Assembly: GCF_016429285.1 (NCBI RefSeq)
Contig: NZ_JAELUI010000030.1
Span: forward strand, 1 to 46,257
From: Ralstonia sp. ASV6
GTDB taxonomy: Bacteria; Pseudomonadota; Gammaproteobacteria; Burkholderiales; Burkholderiaceae
Direction of reading: 5' to 3'
DNA: 46,257 nt
Under the pieces are notes generated by a model, which was not told the origin of the DNA, did no database searches, and saw only the letters and a program-made list of their open reading frames with translations. Of this stretch, positions 7,579 to 15,252 are shown piece by piece (positions within the stretch are counted from its first letter, which is position 1; every line of letters starts with the position of its first letter). The translations under genes and the position numbers were made by a program.

Positions 7579-8436
7579 TCAGTCCGCCCGCCCTGCGCGC
7601 AGGTCACTCTTGCGGATGAGCTGCAGGAGCGTTTCCGCAGGCTTGGTCAGCCGCCGCGCCGACAGCGTGATGAATTCGATTGCCGGCAGGGGCGGCAGCG
7701 CATCGACGTTGACGGGCGGCACCAGTCCGCCCCCGGTCAGGTCTTGCGCACGCACCGTAATGCCTAGGCCGCCGCGTGCTGCGGCAATGCAGCCGGAATG
7801 GCTGCTGCTGGTGCACACCACGCGCCAGAGCCAGCCTGCCGCCGCCAGTGTGTCCAGCACCACCGAGCGGGTCACGCTCGGCTCATTGACGAGGATGAGC
7901 GGCAGCGGCTGACCCACATCGACTGCGGTGCCGGGCCGCGCCAGCCATTCGAGCTGACCACGGAACAGCGGTACACCGCGCCGCCCGCCTTCGCGGCGCT
8001 TGCCGATGATCAGGTCGAGCGAGCCGTCTTCAATGCCCTCGTAAAGCTTGCTGGTCATCCCCATCGTGATCTCAAGCTCGACGTCCGGGTGCGTGGCACG
8101 GAATGCCGCCAGCAGATTGGGCAGTGGCCCGGAGGCCAGGTCCTCCGATGTTCCCAGCCGAACGCGCCCCTGTAGCCGAGGCGCGCTGAACTGCAGCTCG
8201 GCGCGCGCCAGCGATTCGAGGATCAGCCTTGCGTGGACGAGCAGCGCCTCGCCATCGGGCGTCAGTGATAGGGAGTGCGTGTCGCGCACAAACAGCCGTC
8301 GGTTCACGCTCTGTTCCAGGCGGCGGATGTGATCGCTGACCGACGATTGCGACAAGCCAAGCTGGCGCCCGGCATCGGTAAAGCTGCGTGCCGCGGCCAC
8401 GGTGGCGAAGGTCTGAATCCATACGGGATTGAGCAT
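7579..8436 (-). CDS. LysR-family transcriptional regulator
   Basis: The protein has 285 residues. The winged HTH lies at residues 1-60 (FATVAAARSFTDAGRQLGLS, then SSVSDHIRRLEQSVNRRLF). An effector-binding domain follows from about 88 (GRVRLGTSEDLASGPLPNLL, then LEITMGMTSKLYEGIEDGSLDLII). It is divergent from a DHA2 multidrug-type transporter. An inverted repeat with T-N11-A spacing sits just upstream of its own start, so it is probably autoregulated and controls the transporter. The inducer is unknown. Confidence 0.93.
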   Translation of the reverse strand: MLNPVWIQTFATVAAARSFTDAGRQLGLSQSSVSDHIRRLEQSVNRRLFVRDTHSLSLTPDGEALLVHARLILESLARAELQFSAPRLQGRVRLGTSEDLASGPLPNLLAAFRATHPDVELEITMGMTSKLYEGIEDGSLDLIIGKRREGGRRGVPLFRGQLEWLARPGTAVDVGQPLPLILVNEPSVTRSVVLDTLAAAGWLWRVVCTSSSHSGCIAAARGGLGITVRAQDLTGGGLVPPVNVDALPPLPAIEFITLSARRLTKPAETLLQLIRKSDLRAGRAD

Positions 8437-8443
8437 GGCGCAT

Positions 8444-8466
8444 TGTCATCGGATTTTCCGATGACA
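8444..8466. promoter_or_regulatory. LysR-type binding site (T-N11-A inverted repeat)
   Basis: TGTCATCGG-atttt-CCGATGACA is a perfect inverted repeat with 9-base arms. Inside it, T at 8449 and A at 8461 have the T-N11-A spacing typical of LysR boxes. It begins 8 bases upstream of the lysR start codon and about 96 bases upstream of the transporter start, in keeping with autoregulation plus control of the divergent gene. Confidence 0.7.
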
Positions 8467-8561
8467 GTCAACGTCTCCAGAGGGGTTCCCGATTGGTCAA
8501 CCATGCGTAGCATTGCGGGTGTTGTCCGGAACGTTCTGGGCAGGTACTCCCAGGATTGCTC

Positions 8562-9974
8562 ATGCACACCGCTTCTTCCGCCGTCGCCAAACAGGATGTG
8601 TCTCAGAAGGCCATGCTGTGGATCGTCTTTGCAGGCTTCTTCATGCAGGCGCTGGACACGACGATCGTCAATACCGCGCTGCCCTCGATGGCGCACAGCC
8701 TGGGCGAGAAACCGCTCGACCTCAAATCGGTCGTGGTGGCTTATACGCTGACCATGGCGCTGCTGACGCCGGCGTCGGGTTGGCTGGCTGACAAGTTCGG
8801 CACGCGTCGCGTCTATTTCAGCGCCATCCTGATTTTCGTGATCGGCTCAGTGTTCTGTGCCACGGCCCACACGCTGCCGCAACTCGTCATCGCCCGCGTT
8901 TTGCAGGGCATTGGGGGCTCCATGCTGCTGCCGGTTGGCCGGCTGGCGGTGTTGCGCAATATTCCGGGCGAGCAGTACATCGCGGCACTGGCTTTCGTGT
9001 CGGTGGCCGGGCAGGTGGGGCCGCTCCTGGGGCCGGCGCTGGGCGGATGGCTCGTGCAGGATGCCTCTTGGCACTGGATTTTTCTGATCAATGTGCCGGT
9101 CGGTCTGGTGGGCCTGCTCGCGGTACGACGCTATCTGCCGCAGGACGCATCCAACGCGGTGGCGCCATTCGACTGGATCGGCTGCGGTCTGCTGTCGATG
9201 TGCATGGTGACGTTTTCACTGGCGTTGGAGAGCGGCGCGGATAGCCCGTGGAGTGCGCTACTCGTTGCCGTCAGTCTCGTCAGTGCACTGCTCTATATCC
9301 CGCATGCAAGGCGGCGTGTCTCTCCGCTGTTCCGGCTATCGCTGTTCCGGGAGCCCAACTTCAGTGTTGGCCTGATCGGCAACCTGTTCTGCCGGATTGG
9401 CTCGGGCGCTGTGCCGTTTCTGCTTCCGCTGCTGTTTCAGTTGCAGCTTGGCTATTCGCCGTTCCATTCGGGGTTGCTGCTGTTGCCGATTGCCATTGCG
9501 GGCATGCTTGCCAAGCGCTGGGTCGTGCCCCTTGTGAACCGGTTCGGGTATGACGGATTCCTGCTGATCAACACGTTGATCGTCGGTGTATCCATTGCAT
9601 CGTTTGCGGCCATGTCGCCGGGCTGGCCGCTGGCGCTGTCGATCCTGCAACTGTCGATTTTCGGGTGGGCGAATTCAATGCAGTTTGCCGCCATGAACAG
9701 CATCACGCTCAAGGGGCTGTCCCACCAGGATGCTGGCAGCGGCAACAGCTTGTTTTCGATGGTGCAGATGCTGGCGATCGGCTTGGGGGTGACGATCGGC
9801 GGCGGGCTCGTCAGTCTTTTCTCGGTGAAGCTCGGCGTGGCCGCTCCGGCTTACCAGCTCGCCTTCCTTACCATGGGCTTGGTGACGGTGCTGTCTGCGT
9901 TGATCTTCCGCCGGTTGGATGCCAGACCGTTCCAACCTGATCGCGTGGAGTCCGAAGCTGTGCAGGCACGCTAG
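8562..9974 (+). CDS. DHA2-family MFS transporter (multidrug efflux type, MdtD-like)
   Basis: The 470-residue inner-membrane protein has about 14 hydrophobic segments. Segment 1 contains LDTTIVNTALPSMA, a hallmark of drug:proton antiporters of the EmrB/QacA class. Motif A is GWLADKFGTRRVYF. The antiporter motif C is GPLLGPALGGWLV. Length and sequence resemble MdtD/YegB-like proteins. I chose ATG 8562; an in-frame TTG lies two codons earlier. It is a single gene divergent from a LysR regulator that probably controls it. The substrate is unknown, and drug export is a family inference. Confidence 0.9.
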   Translation: MHTASSAVAKQDVSQKAMLWIVFAGFFMQALDTTIVNTALPSMAHSLGEKPLDLKSVVVAYTLTMALLTPASGWLADKFGTRRVYFSAILIFVIGSVFCATAHTLPQLVIARVLQGIGGSMLLPVGRLAVLRNIPGEQYIAALAFVSVAGQVGPLLGPALGGWLVQDASWHWIFLINVPVGLVGLLAVRRYLPQDASNAVAPFDWIGCGLLSMCMVTFSLALESGADSPWSALLVAVSLVSALLYIPHARRRVSPLFRLSLFREPNFSVGLIGNLFCRIGSGAVPFLLPLLFQLQLGYSPFHSGLLLLPIAIAGMLAKRWVVPLVNRFGYDGFLLINTLIVGVSIASFAAMSPGWPLALSILQLSIFGWANSMQFAAMNSITLKGLSHQDAGSGNSLFSMVQMLAIGLGVTIGGGLVSLFSVKLGVAAPAYQLAFLTMGLVTVLSALIFRRLDARPFQPDRVESEAVQAR

Positions 9975-10001
9975 TGCGGTTGACGTTGGCTGTGCCGGTA
10001 C

Positions 10002-11360
10002 TCAGCGCGGGCAGTCGTCCGTTTGGGCTGAGTGACTTTTCTGCTGCAGAAGTTGTGCAACATCCGGGTGCCCATAGCAGCGTGCGTAGGCAAGTGCGGT
10101 GAAGCCTGCGGGGGATTTGGCATTGGGGTCCGCGCCCGCCTCCAGAAGTGATTTCGTCAACGGCAGGTCGCCATAGGCCGCGGCGCCGACCAGTAAGCCA
10201 TAGCCACGAGGATCCCGCGCGTTGATGTCAACAAGACGGCTCGACGGCGACATCGCGTTCAGCTGGTCATTGATATGCCGGAGCTGGACTTCGGGAATCT
10301 TATTCAACGCCTCAAACAGCACGGTTTTCATGCGCTGGTTGACCTCATCCGGAATCAGCGGCTGCGGCGACATGCCGATCAGCATCTCCAGCGCACGGGT
10401 ATCTCCCTTGATGGCAACCTGGGCGCTGCTCATCAGCGGCGATGTCCAGACGCCGGTTGCGTGGCGTTGCACGGGAAGCGCATAGCCGCGTTGGATCAAG
10501 GTTTCGACGATGTCCAGGCGGCTAGCATGGATGGCGGCATCCCAGGCGGCCATCTCGGGCGGGGCAGGCTCTCGCAGGTCAAGCAGGGCGCGCACGACGT
10601 CGATGGGCGCGCGCTTGCGGATGGCAACCGTAATATCCGCGCTTCTGAGCGGATAGGTAACCCCAGGATCGCGCTGCCATGCATCGCGGCTTGGGGTGAA
10701 CTGGCTGAACTGTGCTTTCAGCCGTTGCAGGGCTTCCCCTCGCTGCGGTTCCGGTAAATCGACAATGCCCGACCAGAGTGTCGATAGATCTGCCGTCTGC
10801 TCCGCAGGCGCCTTGTCGAGCAGGCGATCGAGAAAGAGGTGAGCCACTTGCGCTGATTCTTCAGGCGTGACGCGGCCGTTACCAAGCACTTGCAGAAGGC
10901 GCCCAACTTCTCCCCAGGCGTACTTGCCGTCTCGCGTTGGCGCGGCGCCGTCGTCAAGCAGCAACTCGATCCCGCGCAAGACCGGCTTCAGATGCAGCTG
11001 GTTTGGCGCCAGACCGATAAAGAAATCCAGGCGCATGTTATTCAGTTCTGCCCGGTCTTCCGGGCGGGCAAGATCACGGAACGCTAGCCAATCCTCCTGC
11101 CGGAGGTTTTCGGTGGCGATGCTCGCCTGCGTGAATACGGTATGCGGGCACTTGAGGAAAGGCTGCAGCGGTTCGTTCAATGCGCGCAAGCGTTGAATAT
11201 CGCCATCAATGACGGCCTCACATTGCTTTTCAGATGCTTCCGCGGTTGTCGGCTCTGCTGATCGCGCCGCTACGGCTAGTGTTGCGCTTCCGAGCGCCAT
11301 ATTCAAAACCACGGATAGCTGGGCCACTCGGCGCAACCAGGCAGATGTGAATGGCGTCAC
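10002..11360 (-). CDS. Exported ankyrin-repeat protein
   Basis: The product has 452 residues. The N terminus has a basic start, a hydrophobic stretch and an AxA-like site (about residues 10-33), so export to the periplasm is likely. The middle is helical with no recognised domain. The last 60 or so residues contain clear ankyrin repeats (RGYGLLVGAAAYGDLPLTKS, then LLEAGADPNAKSPAGFTALA, then YGHPDVAQLL). Another degenerate repeat lies near 250-330 (AAIHASRLDIVETLIQRGY). Ankyrin repeats mediate protein contacts; the partner is unknown. It is a lone gene, convergent with the MFS gene. Confidence 0.8.
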   Translation of the reverse strand: MTPFTSAWLRRVAQLSVVLNMALGSATLAVAARSAEPTTAEASEKQCEAVIDGDIQRLRALNEPLQPFLKCPHTVFTQASIATENLRQEDWLAFRDLARPEDRAELNNMRLDFFIGLAPNQLHLKPVLRGIELLLDDGAAPTRDGKYAWGEVGRLLQVLGNGRVTPEESAQVAHLFLDRLLDKAPAEQTADLSTLWSGIVDLPEPQRGEALQRLKAQFSQFTPSRDAWQRDPGVTYPLRSADITVAIRKRAPIDVVRALLDLREPAPPEMAAWDAAIHASRLDIVETLIQRGYALPVQRHATGVWTSPLMSSAQVAIKGDTRALEMLIGMSPQPLIPDEVNQRMKTVLFEALNKIPEVQLRHINDQLNAMSPSSRLVDINARDPRGYGLLVGAAAYGDLPLTKSLLEAGADPNAKSPAGFTALAYARCYGHPDVAQLLQQKSHSAQTDDCPR

Positions 11361-11445
11361 TTAAATGTTCCTTGATCAGGTGGAGATACCGGACGATTTA
11401 GCGTGTTGAGTGTATGGCAGGGCTTGTGCGCTCCGGCGCAGCATG

Positions 11446-11468
11446 AAAAAAGGGGGCCGAAGCCCCCT
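11446..11468 (-). terminator. Rho-independent terminator of the HU-like gene
   Basis: Read on the minus strand, AGGGGGC-TTCG-GCCCCCT is a strong stem with a stable UUCG loop, followed directly by a run of T. It lies 20 bases after the HU-family stop codon. Confidence 0.9.
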
Positions 11469-11487
11469 GTATTCCTGTTGCGGCGTG

Positions 11488-11898
11488 TTACCCGTTCAGG
11501 GCCGCATCCTTGACCTTCTTCAGGGCGCGGACTTTCACGCGCACCGATGCCGGCTTCGCTTCGAACCACTGCTCCAAACCAGTAAAGGGGTTCTTGCCAA
11601 AGCGGCGCTTGGTTGCCGGAACCTTCACGGACGTCACCTTGAACAGGCCCGGCAGCGTGAACTCGCCGGCGCCCTTCTTGTGCAGTGCGCCTGTGATGGT
11701 GTTTTCCAGATGCAGCAGAACCGCCTTCACCGCCTTGGCGTCAACCTGTGCCTGTTCGGCCAGATGGGTCACCAGGCTCGATTTGGTGAACGTGTTCTTC
11801 AACGGTTTGACCGATGCCGTGGTGGCGGCAGGCTTCTTTGCCGGCGCGGCCTTCTTCGGTGCTGCTTTCTTTGCTGCTGTTTTAGCTTTGGTTGCCAT
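11488..11898 (-). CDS. HU/IHF-family DNA-binding protein with histone H1-like N-terminal tail
   Basis: The product has 136 residues from ATG 11898. Residues 1-30 are an Ala/Lys/Pro tail (ATKAKTAAKKAAPKKAAPAK, continuing) like eukaryotic H1 tails. Residues 35-130 are a divergent HU fold: TKSSLVTHLAEQ helix, LENTITGALHKKGAGEFTLPG beta-arm entry, KRRFGKNPFTG at the arm tip, VRVKVRALKKVKDA C-terminal helix. Such tailed HU proteins are found in Burkholderiales and probably compact the nucleoid; the tail should bind DNA without specificity. It is monocistronic with a strong terminator. Confidence 0.92.
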   Translation of the reverse strand: MATKAKTAAKKAAPKKAAPAKKPAATTASVKPLKNTFTKSSLVTHLAEQAQVDAKAVKAVLLHLENTITGALHKKGAGEFTLPGLFKVTSVKVPATKRRFGKNPFTGLEQWFEAKPASVRVKVRALKKVKDAALNG

Positions 11899-12203
11899 AG
11901 GAGTATTCAGAAGTAGGTGAATGGGCCAGCAAGGTTTTAGCGTATCGCACAGCGCGATACGCCGCAAGAAAGGATAGCAAAACTCGCACAGATCGAATGT
12001 GGAAATCACGGGTGATGACTGCAGCCGGCTTGCTCGCGAGGCCATCCACCAAGGGGTTTTTGATCCGCTGGGCAGGTAAGACCATCGCCCACACTTAAGC
12101 CGAGACCGAACCGTTCCTACTGAAGAAACGCCCCTGTTCGATCTGCGATCCCCGGCATTGAGGCACAGGCGGTGCGGGGATTCAGGTGCAAAACTGAATC
12201 CGC
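11899..12203. other. Intergenic region, 305 bases, with HU leader hairpin
   Basis: This region holds the promoter and leader of the HU-like gene (read leftward). GCGTATCG-cacagcg-CGATACGC at 11940-11962 is a perfect 8-base inverted repeat about 40 bases upstream of the HU start codon. It could be an operator or a leader hairpin. No gene is apparent in the rest. Confidence 0.45.
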
Positions 12204-12998
12204 TCACCGCTGCCACGTGGCCGGCCGCTTCTCCAGAAACGCGTCAATCCCTTCGCCGGCATCCTCTTCCATCATGTTGCGCGCCATGACATCGCCGGCG
12301 TAGGCATAGGCGTCGCTCAGTGCCATCTGCCGCTGCCGATAGAACATCGCCTTGCCATAGCGGATGGCGGCAGGGCTCTTTGACAGGATGTCGGCCACCT
12401 TGCGCGCGATGGCCTCGTCAAGCGCAGCGTCAGGCACGGCCTCGTTGATGAGGCCCCAGTCGGCAGCCGTGGCCGCGTCGATGAAGCGGCCCGTTACCAG
12501 CATGTCGAATGCGCGCTTGGCCGAGACGTTGCGCGACAACGCTACGGCAGGCGTTGAGCAGAACAGGCCAACATTGATGCCTGATACTGCAAACTGTGCC
12601 GCGTCGGACGCAATCGCCAGGTCACAACTGGCAACGAGCTGGCAGCCCGCCGCAGTGGCAATGCCATGCACCCGCGCGATGACCGGCACCGGCAGTGCCT
12701 GGATGGCCTGCATTACCACGCTGCAGCGCGCAAACAGCGCCTGGTAGTGGGCGAGCTGCGGTGTGCCGCGCATTTCGCGCAAATCGTGTCCGGCGCAAAA
12801 CGCCTTGCCTGCGGCGGCGAGCACCACGCAACGTACGCCGTTGTCTGTCGCCACGTCGTCAAGGGCGCGCTGCAAAGCATCCAGCATGGCTTCAGACAGT
12901 GCGTTGAATTGCAGCGGGCGGTTCAGGGTGAGGGTGACGACGCCTGCGTGCGCTTCCTGCAGCACCAGCTCATCCGTTGTTGTGGAGTGGGAATCCAT
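12204..12998 (-). CDS. Enoyl-CoA hydratase/isomerase family protein
   Basis: The 264-residue crotonase-fold protein starts at ATG 12998; a longer frame running back through the TetR gene is an artefact. The oxyanion-hole segments are AGKAFCAGHDLREM (about residues 62-75) and IATAAGCQLVASCDLAIAS (about 109-127). At the second catalytic position CGG-E is replaced by a Gln/Leu context (GCQLVASCD), as in several enoyl-CoA hydratases of the EchA type. The C-terminal helix is present. It is predicted to act on acyl-CoA in fatty-acid or aromatic breakdown. The TetR stop is 10 bases upstream, so the two form an operon. Confidence 0.9.
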   Translation of the reverse strand: MDSHSTTTDELVLQEAHAGVVTLTLNRPLQFNALSEAMLDALQRALDDVATDNGVRCVVLAAAGKAFCAGHDLREMRGTPQLAHYQALFARCSVVMQAIQALPVPVIARVHGIATAAGCQLVASCDLAIASDAAQFAVSGINVGLFCSTPAVALSRNVSAKRAFDMLVTGRFIDAATAADWGLINEAVPDAALDEAIARKVADILSKSPAAIRYGKAMFYRQRQMALSDAYAYAGDVMARNMMEEDAGEGIDAFLEKRPATWQR

Positions 12999-13008
12999 GC
13001 GGCATCTC

Positions 13009-13563
13009 CTACACAGGGAGTCGATGCGGAAGTCCGCCGCTCCGCAGCCGCGCAATCGCCATCTGAGCAAGCTGCGCAAACGACGCCGGCTGGTTACGCT
13101 CCCCCGATTGCTGTCCGCCGATGAGCCACAGGTGTGCGAAGCGTGCCACGATCTCTGCGTCGACAGGGTTGTCCATCCTCGCGCGGCAGGTCGAGATGGC
13201 GAACCACAATCGGGTACGGTCGACCCGCTCTTGGTACTCAGCGACCACGCGGTCCCGGCGTGCCCATGCCCGAATCGCGATCTCCCGCTGCGGGTGCTTG
13301 TCGGCGGCCACCGCCAGATAGCGCGTGAGCACATCTTCCAGGGTGAGACCTTCCGCCGCATGGGCGAGCATCCGCTCGGTGTAGTCCTGCTCCCATTGCG
13401 CGAGCACGGCGCGGACAAAGGCTTCGCGACTGCGGAAGTGGTGATAGAACGAGCCGCGCGTCACATTCAGGCGCCGGGCCAGGCGCTCGGCAGACACGCC
13501 GGAGTAGCCCTCGTGGTCAAGCGCATCGAGTGCGGCGGCAATCCATTGATCTCGCGTCAGCAT
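13009..13563 (-). CDS. TetR-family transcriptional regulator
   Basis: The product has 184 residues. The N-terminal HTH (residues 1-55: WIAAALDALDHEGYSGVSAE, then RLARRLNVTRGSFYHHFRSR) is a textbook TetR DNA-binding domain with the GSFYHHF recognition helix. The C-terminal helical ligand domain is not specific. It is first in a two-gene unit with the enoyl-CoA hydratase and divergent from a DJ-1/PfpI protein. It probably represses both directions. An acyl-CoA ligand would fit its partner, but this is inference. Confidence 0.92.
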   Translation of the reverse strand: MLTRDQWIAAALDALDHEGYSGVSAERLARRLNVTRGSFYHHFRSREAFVRAVLAQWEQDYTERMLAHAAEGLTLEDVLTRYLAVAADKHPQREIAIRAWARRDRVVAEYQERVDRTRLWFAISTCRARMDNPVDAEIVARFAHLWLIGGQQSGERNQPASFAQLAQMAIARLRSGGLPHRLPV

Positions 13564-13584
13564 GGGTGGGGGTAACGATAACGT

Positions 13585-13593
13585 ACAGACTGT
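13585..13593. promoter_or_regulatory. Possible TetR operator core
   Basis: ACAGACTGT is a small perfect inverted repeat with a central A, within a looser TACAGACTGTGTA palindrome. It sits in the 81-base gap between the divergent tetR and DJ-1/PfpI genes. It is short, so it is only a candidate. Confidence 0.3.
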
Positions 13594-13644
13594 GTATGGC
13601 CGTGCCGGCGTCTCTAGACTGCGGCTTCAATTCTGGAGCCGCCA

Positions 13645-14256
13645 ATGAAGCAAATCGCACTGATCGCCTTTGAGCAATTCACCGACATCGACCTGTTCCT
13701 GATGTGGGACATTCTGGGTCGCAACAGGAAGGATTGGCAAGTTCGGATTCTGGGTAAGCAACCGGAACTCCGTTCGGCCCATGGTCTGCTGATTCCGACG
13801 CATGGCCGGCTTGAAGAGGCCAGCCGGGCCGATGTCGTGCTCTTCTCCAGCGGCAAGGAGGGCGTACCTGCCGCCATGTCGGATGCCGCCTTCATGGGCG
13901 CATTTCAGCTGGACCCGAGTCGCCAGTTGATCGGCTCCATCTGCGGGGGGGCGCTCATTCTTGCGCGGCTTGGCCTGCTTGCGCATCCCCTGGCGACGAC
14001 GCATCCTGACGCGCGTGAGGCGCTGCGTGCAGAAGGTGTGGAACCCGACGAGCGGCCATTCGTGAACGATGGCAATGTCGCCACGGCTGGCGGGTGTCTT
14101 GCTGCGCTCTACCTCGTTGGCTGGGTTGCGCAGCGCCTGTACGGCACAGAGAAATGCCTGGAGACGCTGCGGCCAGTGCTGCCTTCAGGTCAGTACAGCG
14201 TGTATGAGAAGTTGATTGTGTCCAGCCTGGAGCAGGGCCGAGCGCAGCACGCTTGA
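13645..14256 (+). CDS. DJ-1/PfpI family protein (class I glutamine-amidotransferase-like)
   Basis: The product has 203 residues. It starts KQIALIAFEQFTDIDLFLMW and contains the nucleophile elbow GSICGGALILARLGLL, with the Cys at about residue 99. This is the place of the reactive Cys in DJ-1/PfpI and AraC-associated amidotransferase-like domains. A His at TTHPDARE and TAGGCLAALYLVGW complete the family pattern. Substrates in this family range from isonitriles to glyoxal, and none can be assigned here. A GGAG ribosome site precedes ATG 13645. It is divergent from the tetR-echA unit. Confidence 0.9.
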   Translation: MKQIALIAFEQFTDIDLFLMWDILGRNRKDWQVRILGKQPELRSAHGLLIPTHGRLEEASRADVVLFSSGKEGVPAAMSDAAFMGAFQLDPSRQLIGSICGGALILARLGLLAHPLATTHPDAREALRAEGVEPDERPFVNDGNVATAGGCLAALYLVGWVAQRLYGTEKCLETLRPVLPSGQYSVYEKLIVSSLEQGRAQHA

Positions 14257-14716
14257 GCCTCGGTGTCGGGCTATGCATTCGTACTTGTGATGCGCGATGC
14301 CGGTGCGGCACCGGATGAGGCTTGTGTTATGTCGACGACGCATGACTTCATGTTCCATCTTCGTTGATACCGGAGTGCCGCTGTCACAGGCGTTCTTGCG
14401 GCTGTTCAACGACAACAACCGCAACTGAAGTAAAGACCACTTACGCCCTGGCCCATGGCGGCAACGTCAGCGCGAAGCCGCCTGGCATTCCTTCTCTCAT
14501 GAGAGCCCCTCTGGCAAGGCTATTCCGCGCTTTCCCGACCGGACGACCCGCCACGAGGGTACGCATACCTTCCGCGGAATCTCTGCCGCGCCGCAGCTTG
14601 GGGCTAGTCCCGATATGCGGCCCCCGCATACCCCGTCATCGAAATTTGTCGCTTCCCGGGTGGATTCGCGCGCCGACACAATGGCCACGCATAACCCTCT
14701 TGGACGTGACATTGCA
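14257..14716. other. Intergenic region, 460 bases, upstream of the fae-like operon
   Basis: No gene longer than about 28 codons looks plausible. A compact stem, CCGGTGC-g-GCACCGG, occurs at 14300-14314, shortly after the PfpI stop; it lacks a T run. The right half should hold the promoter of the four-gene fae-like operon and contains the inverted repeat at 14614-14630. Confidence 0.5.
14614..14630. promoter_or_regulatory. Inverted repeat upstream of the fae-like operon
   Basis: TATGCGG-ccc-CCGCATA is a perfect inverted repeat with 7-base arms, 86 bases upstream of the fae-like start. A partial copy of one arm (GTACGCATACC) lies near 14560. The likely binder is one of the LysR proteins of the neighbourhood, but that is inference. 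Confidence 0.5.
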
Positions 14717-15241
14717 ATGACTTCCTCCACCCAAAAGCAGCTCTACATCGGCGAAGGCTTTGAAGGCCCCGGCGTCAATCTCGCGCACATCAACGTGCTG
14801 GTTGGCCCGCGCAACGGCCCTGCCGGCCAAGCGTTTTCCACCGCACTGGCAACCCCGTCGGCTGGCCATGCACCGTTCGTCATCATTGCGCAGCCGGGCG
14901 TGCCGACCAAGCCGCTCACGCTGTACGTGAACAAGGCGCCGATCGAGAGCGACTTCCATGGCAACGCGACATGGGGTGCCTCGCAGGCAGGCATCGCCAA
15001 GGCTGTTGCCGAAGCGCTGGAAAACGGCACGCTGCCGCCGGAAGCGGAGAACGACTGGGTGGTCGTGTCGGCCAACTGGGTGAACCCCAAGACTGACGAC
15101 CTCGACGCCGTGTTCGAGAACAACTACAAGGCCTGCCGCAACGCGATCATCGCCGCCATGGAAGGCCTGCCGCGCAAGGAAGCTGTGTTTGCCGCCGCGC
15201 GTGAAGTCTCCAATCCGTTCTACACCCCGAAGAAGGGCTGA
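14717..15241 (+). CDS. Formaldehyde-activating enzyme (Fae) homologue
   Basis: The product has 174 residues, the normal Fae length. It reads YIGEGFEGPGVNLAHINVLV, then GPRNGPAGQAFSTAL. His in LAHIN matches the proposed catalytic His of Methylorubrum Fae (VAHID, compared from memory), while the next Asp is Asn here. Later blocks PTKPLTLYVNKAPI, ASQAGIAKAVAEALENGTLP and FENNYKACRNAIIAAMEG also fit. True Fae joins formaldehyde to tetrahydromethanopterin. No pterin-pathway gene is nearby, so another substrate is likely. ATG 14717 is chosen by family length; an in-frame ATG at 14681 is possible, and neither has a clear ribosome site. First gene of the operon. Confidence 0.88.
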   Translation: MTSSTQKQLYIGEGFEGPGVNLAHINVLVGPRNGPAGQAFSTALATPSAGHAPFVIIAQPGVPTKPLTLYVNKAPIESDFHGNATWGASQAGIAKAVAEALENGTLPPEAENDWVVVSANWVNPKTDDLDAVFENNYKACRNAIIAAMEGLPRKEAVFAAAREVSNPFYTPKKG

Positions 15242-15252
15242 GGAGACCCAAG

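Noticed and set aside
11940-11962. The 8-base stem upstream of the HU gene as a terminator
   Set aside because: It has no T run on either side and lies in a leader position, so it is described only as an inverted repeat.
14342-14428. A 28-codon frame (TSCSIFVDTGVPLSQAFLRL, continuing) after the PfpI gene
   Set aside because: No ribosome site, no recognised family and too short to support. It could be a remnant, but there is nothing to compare it with.
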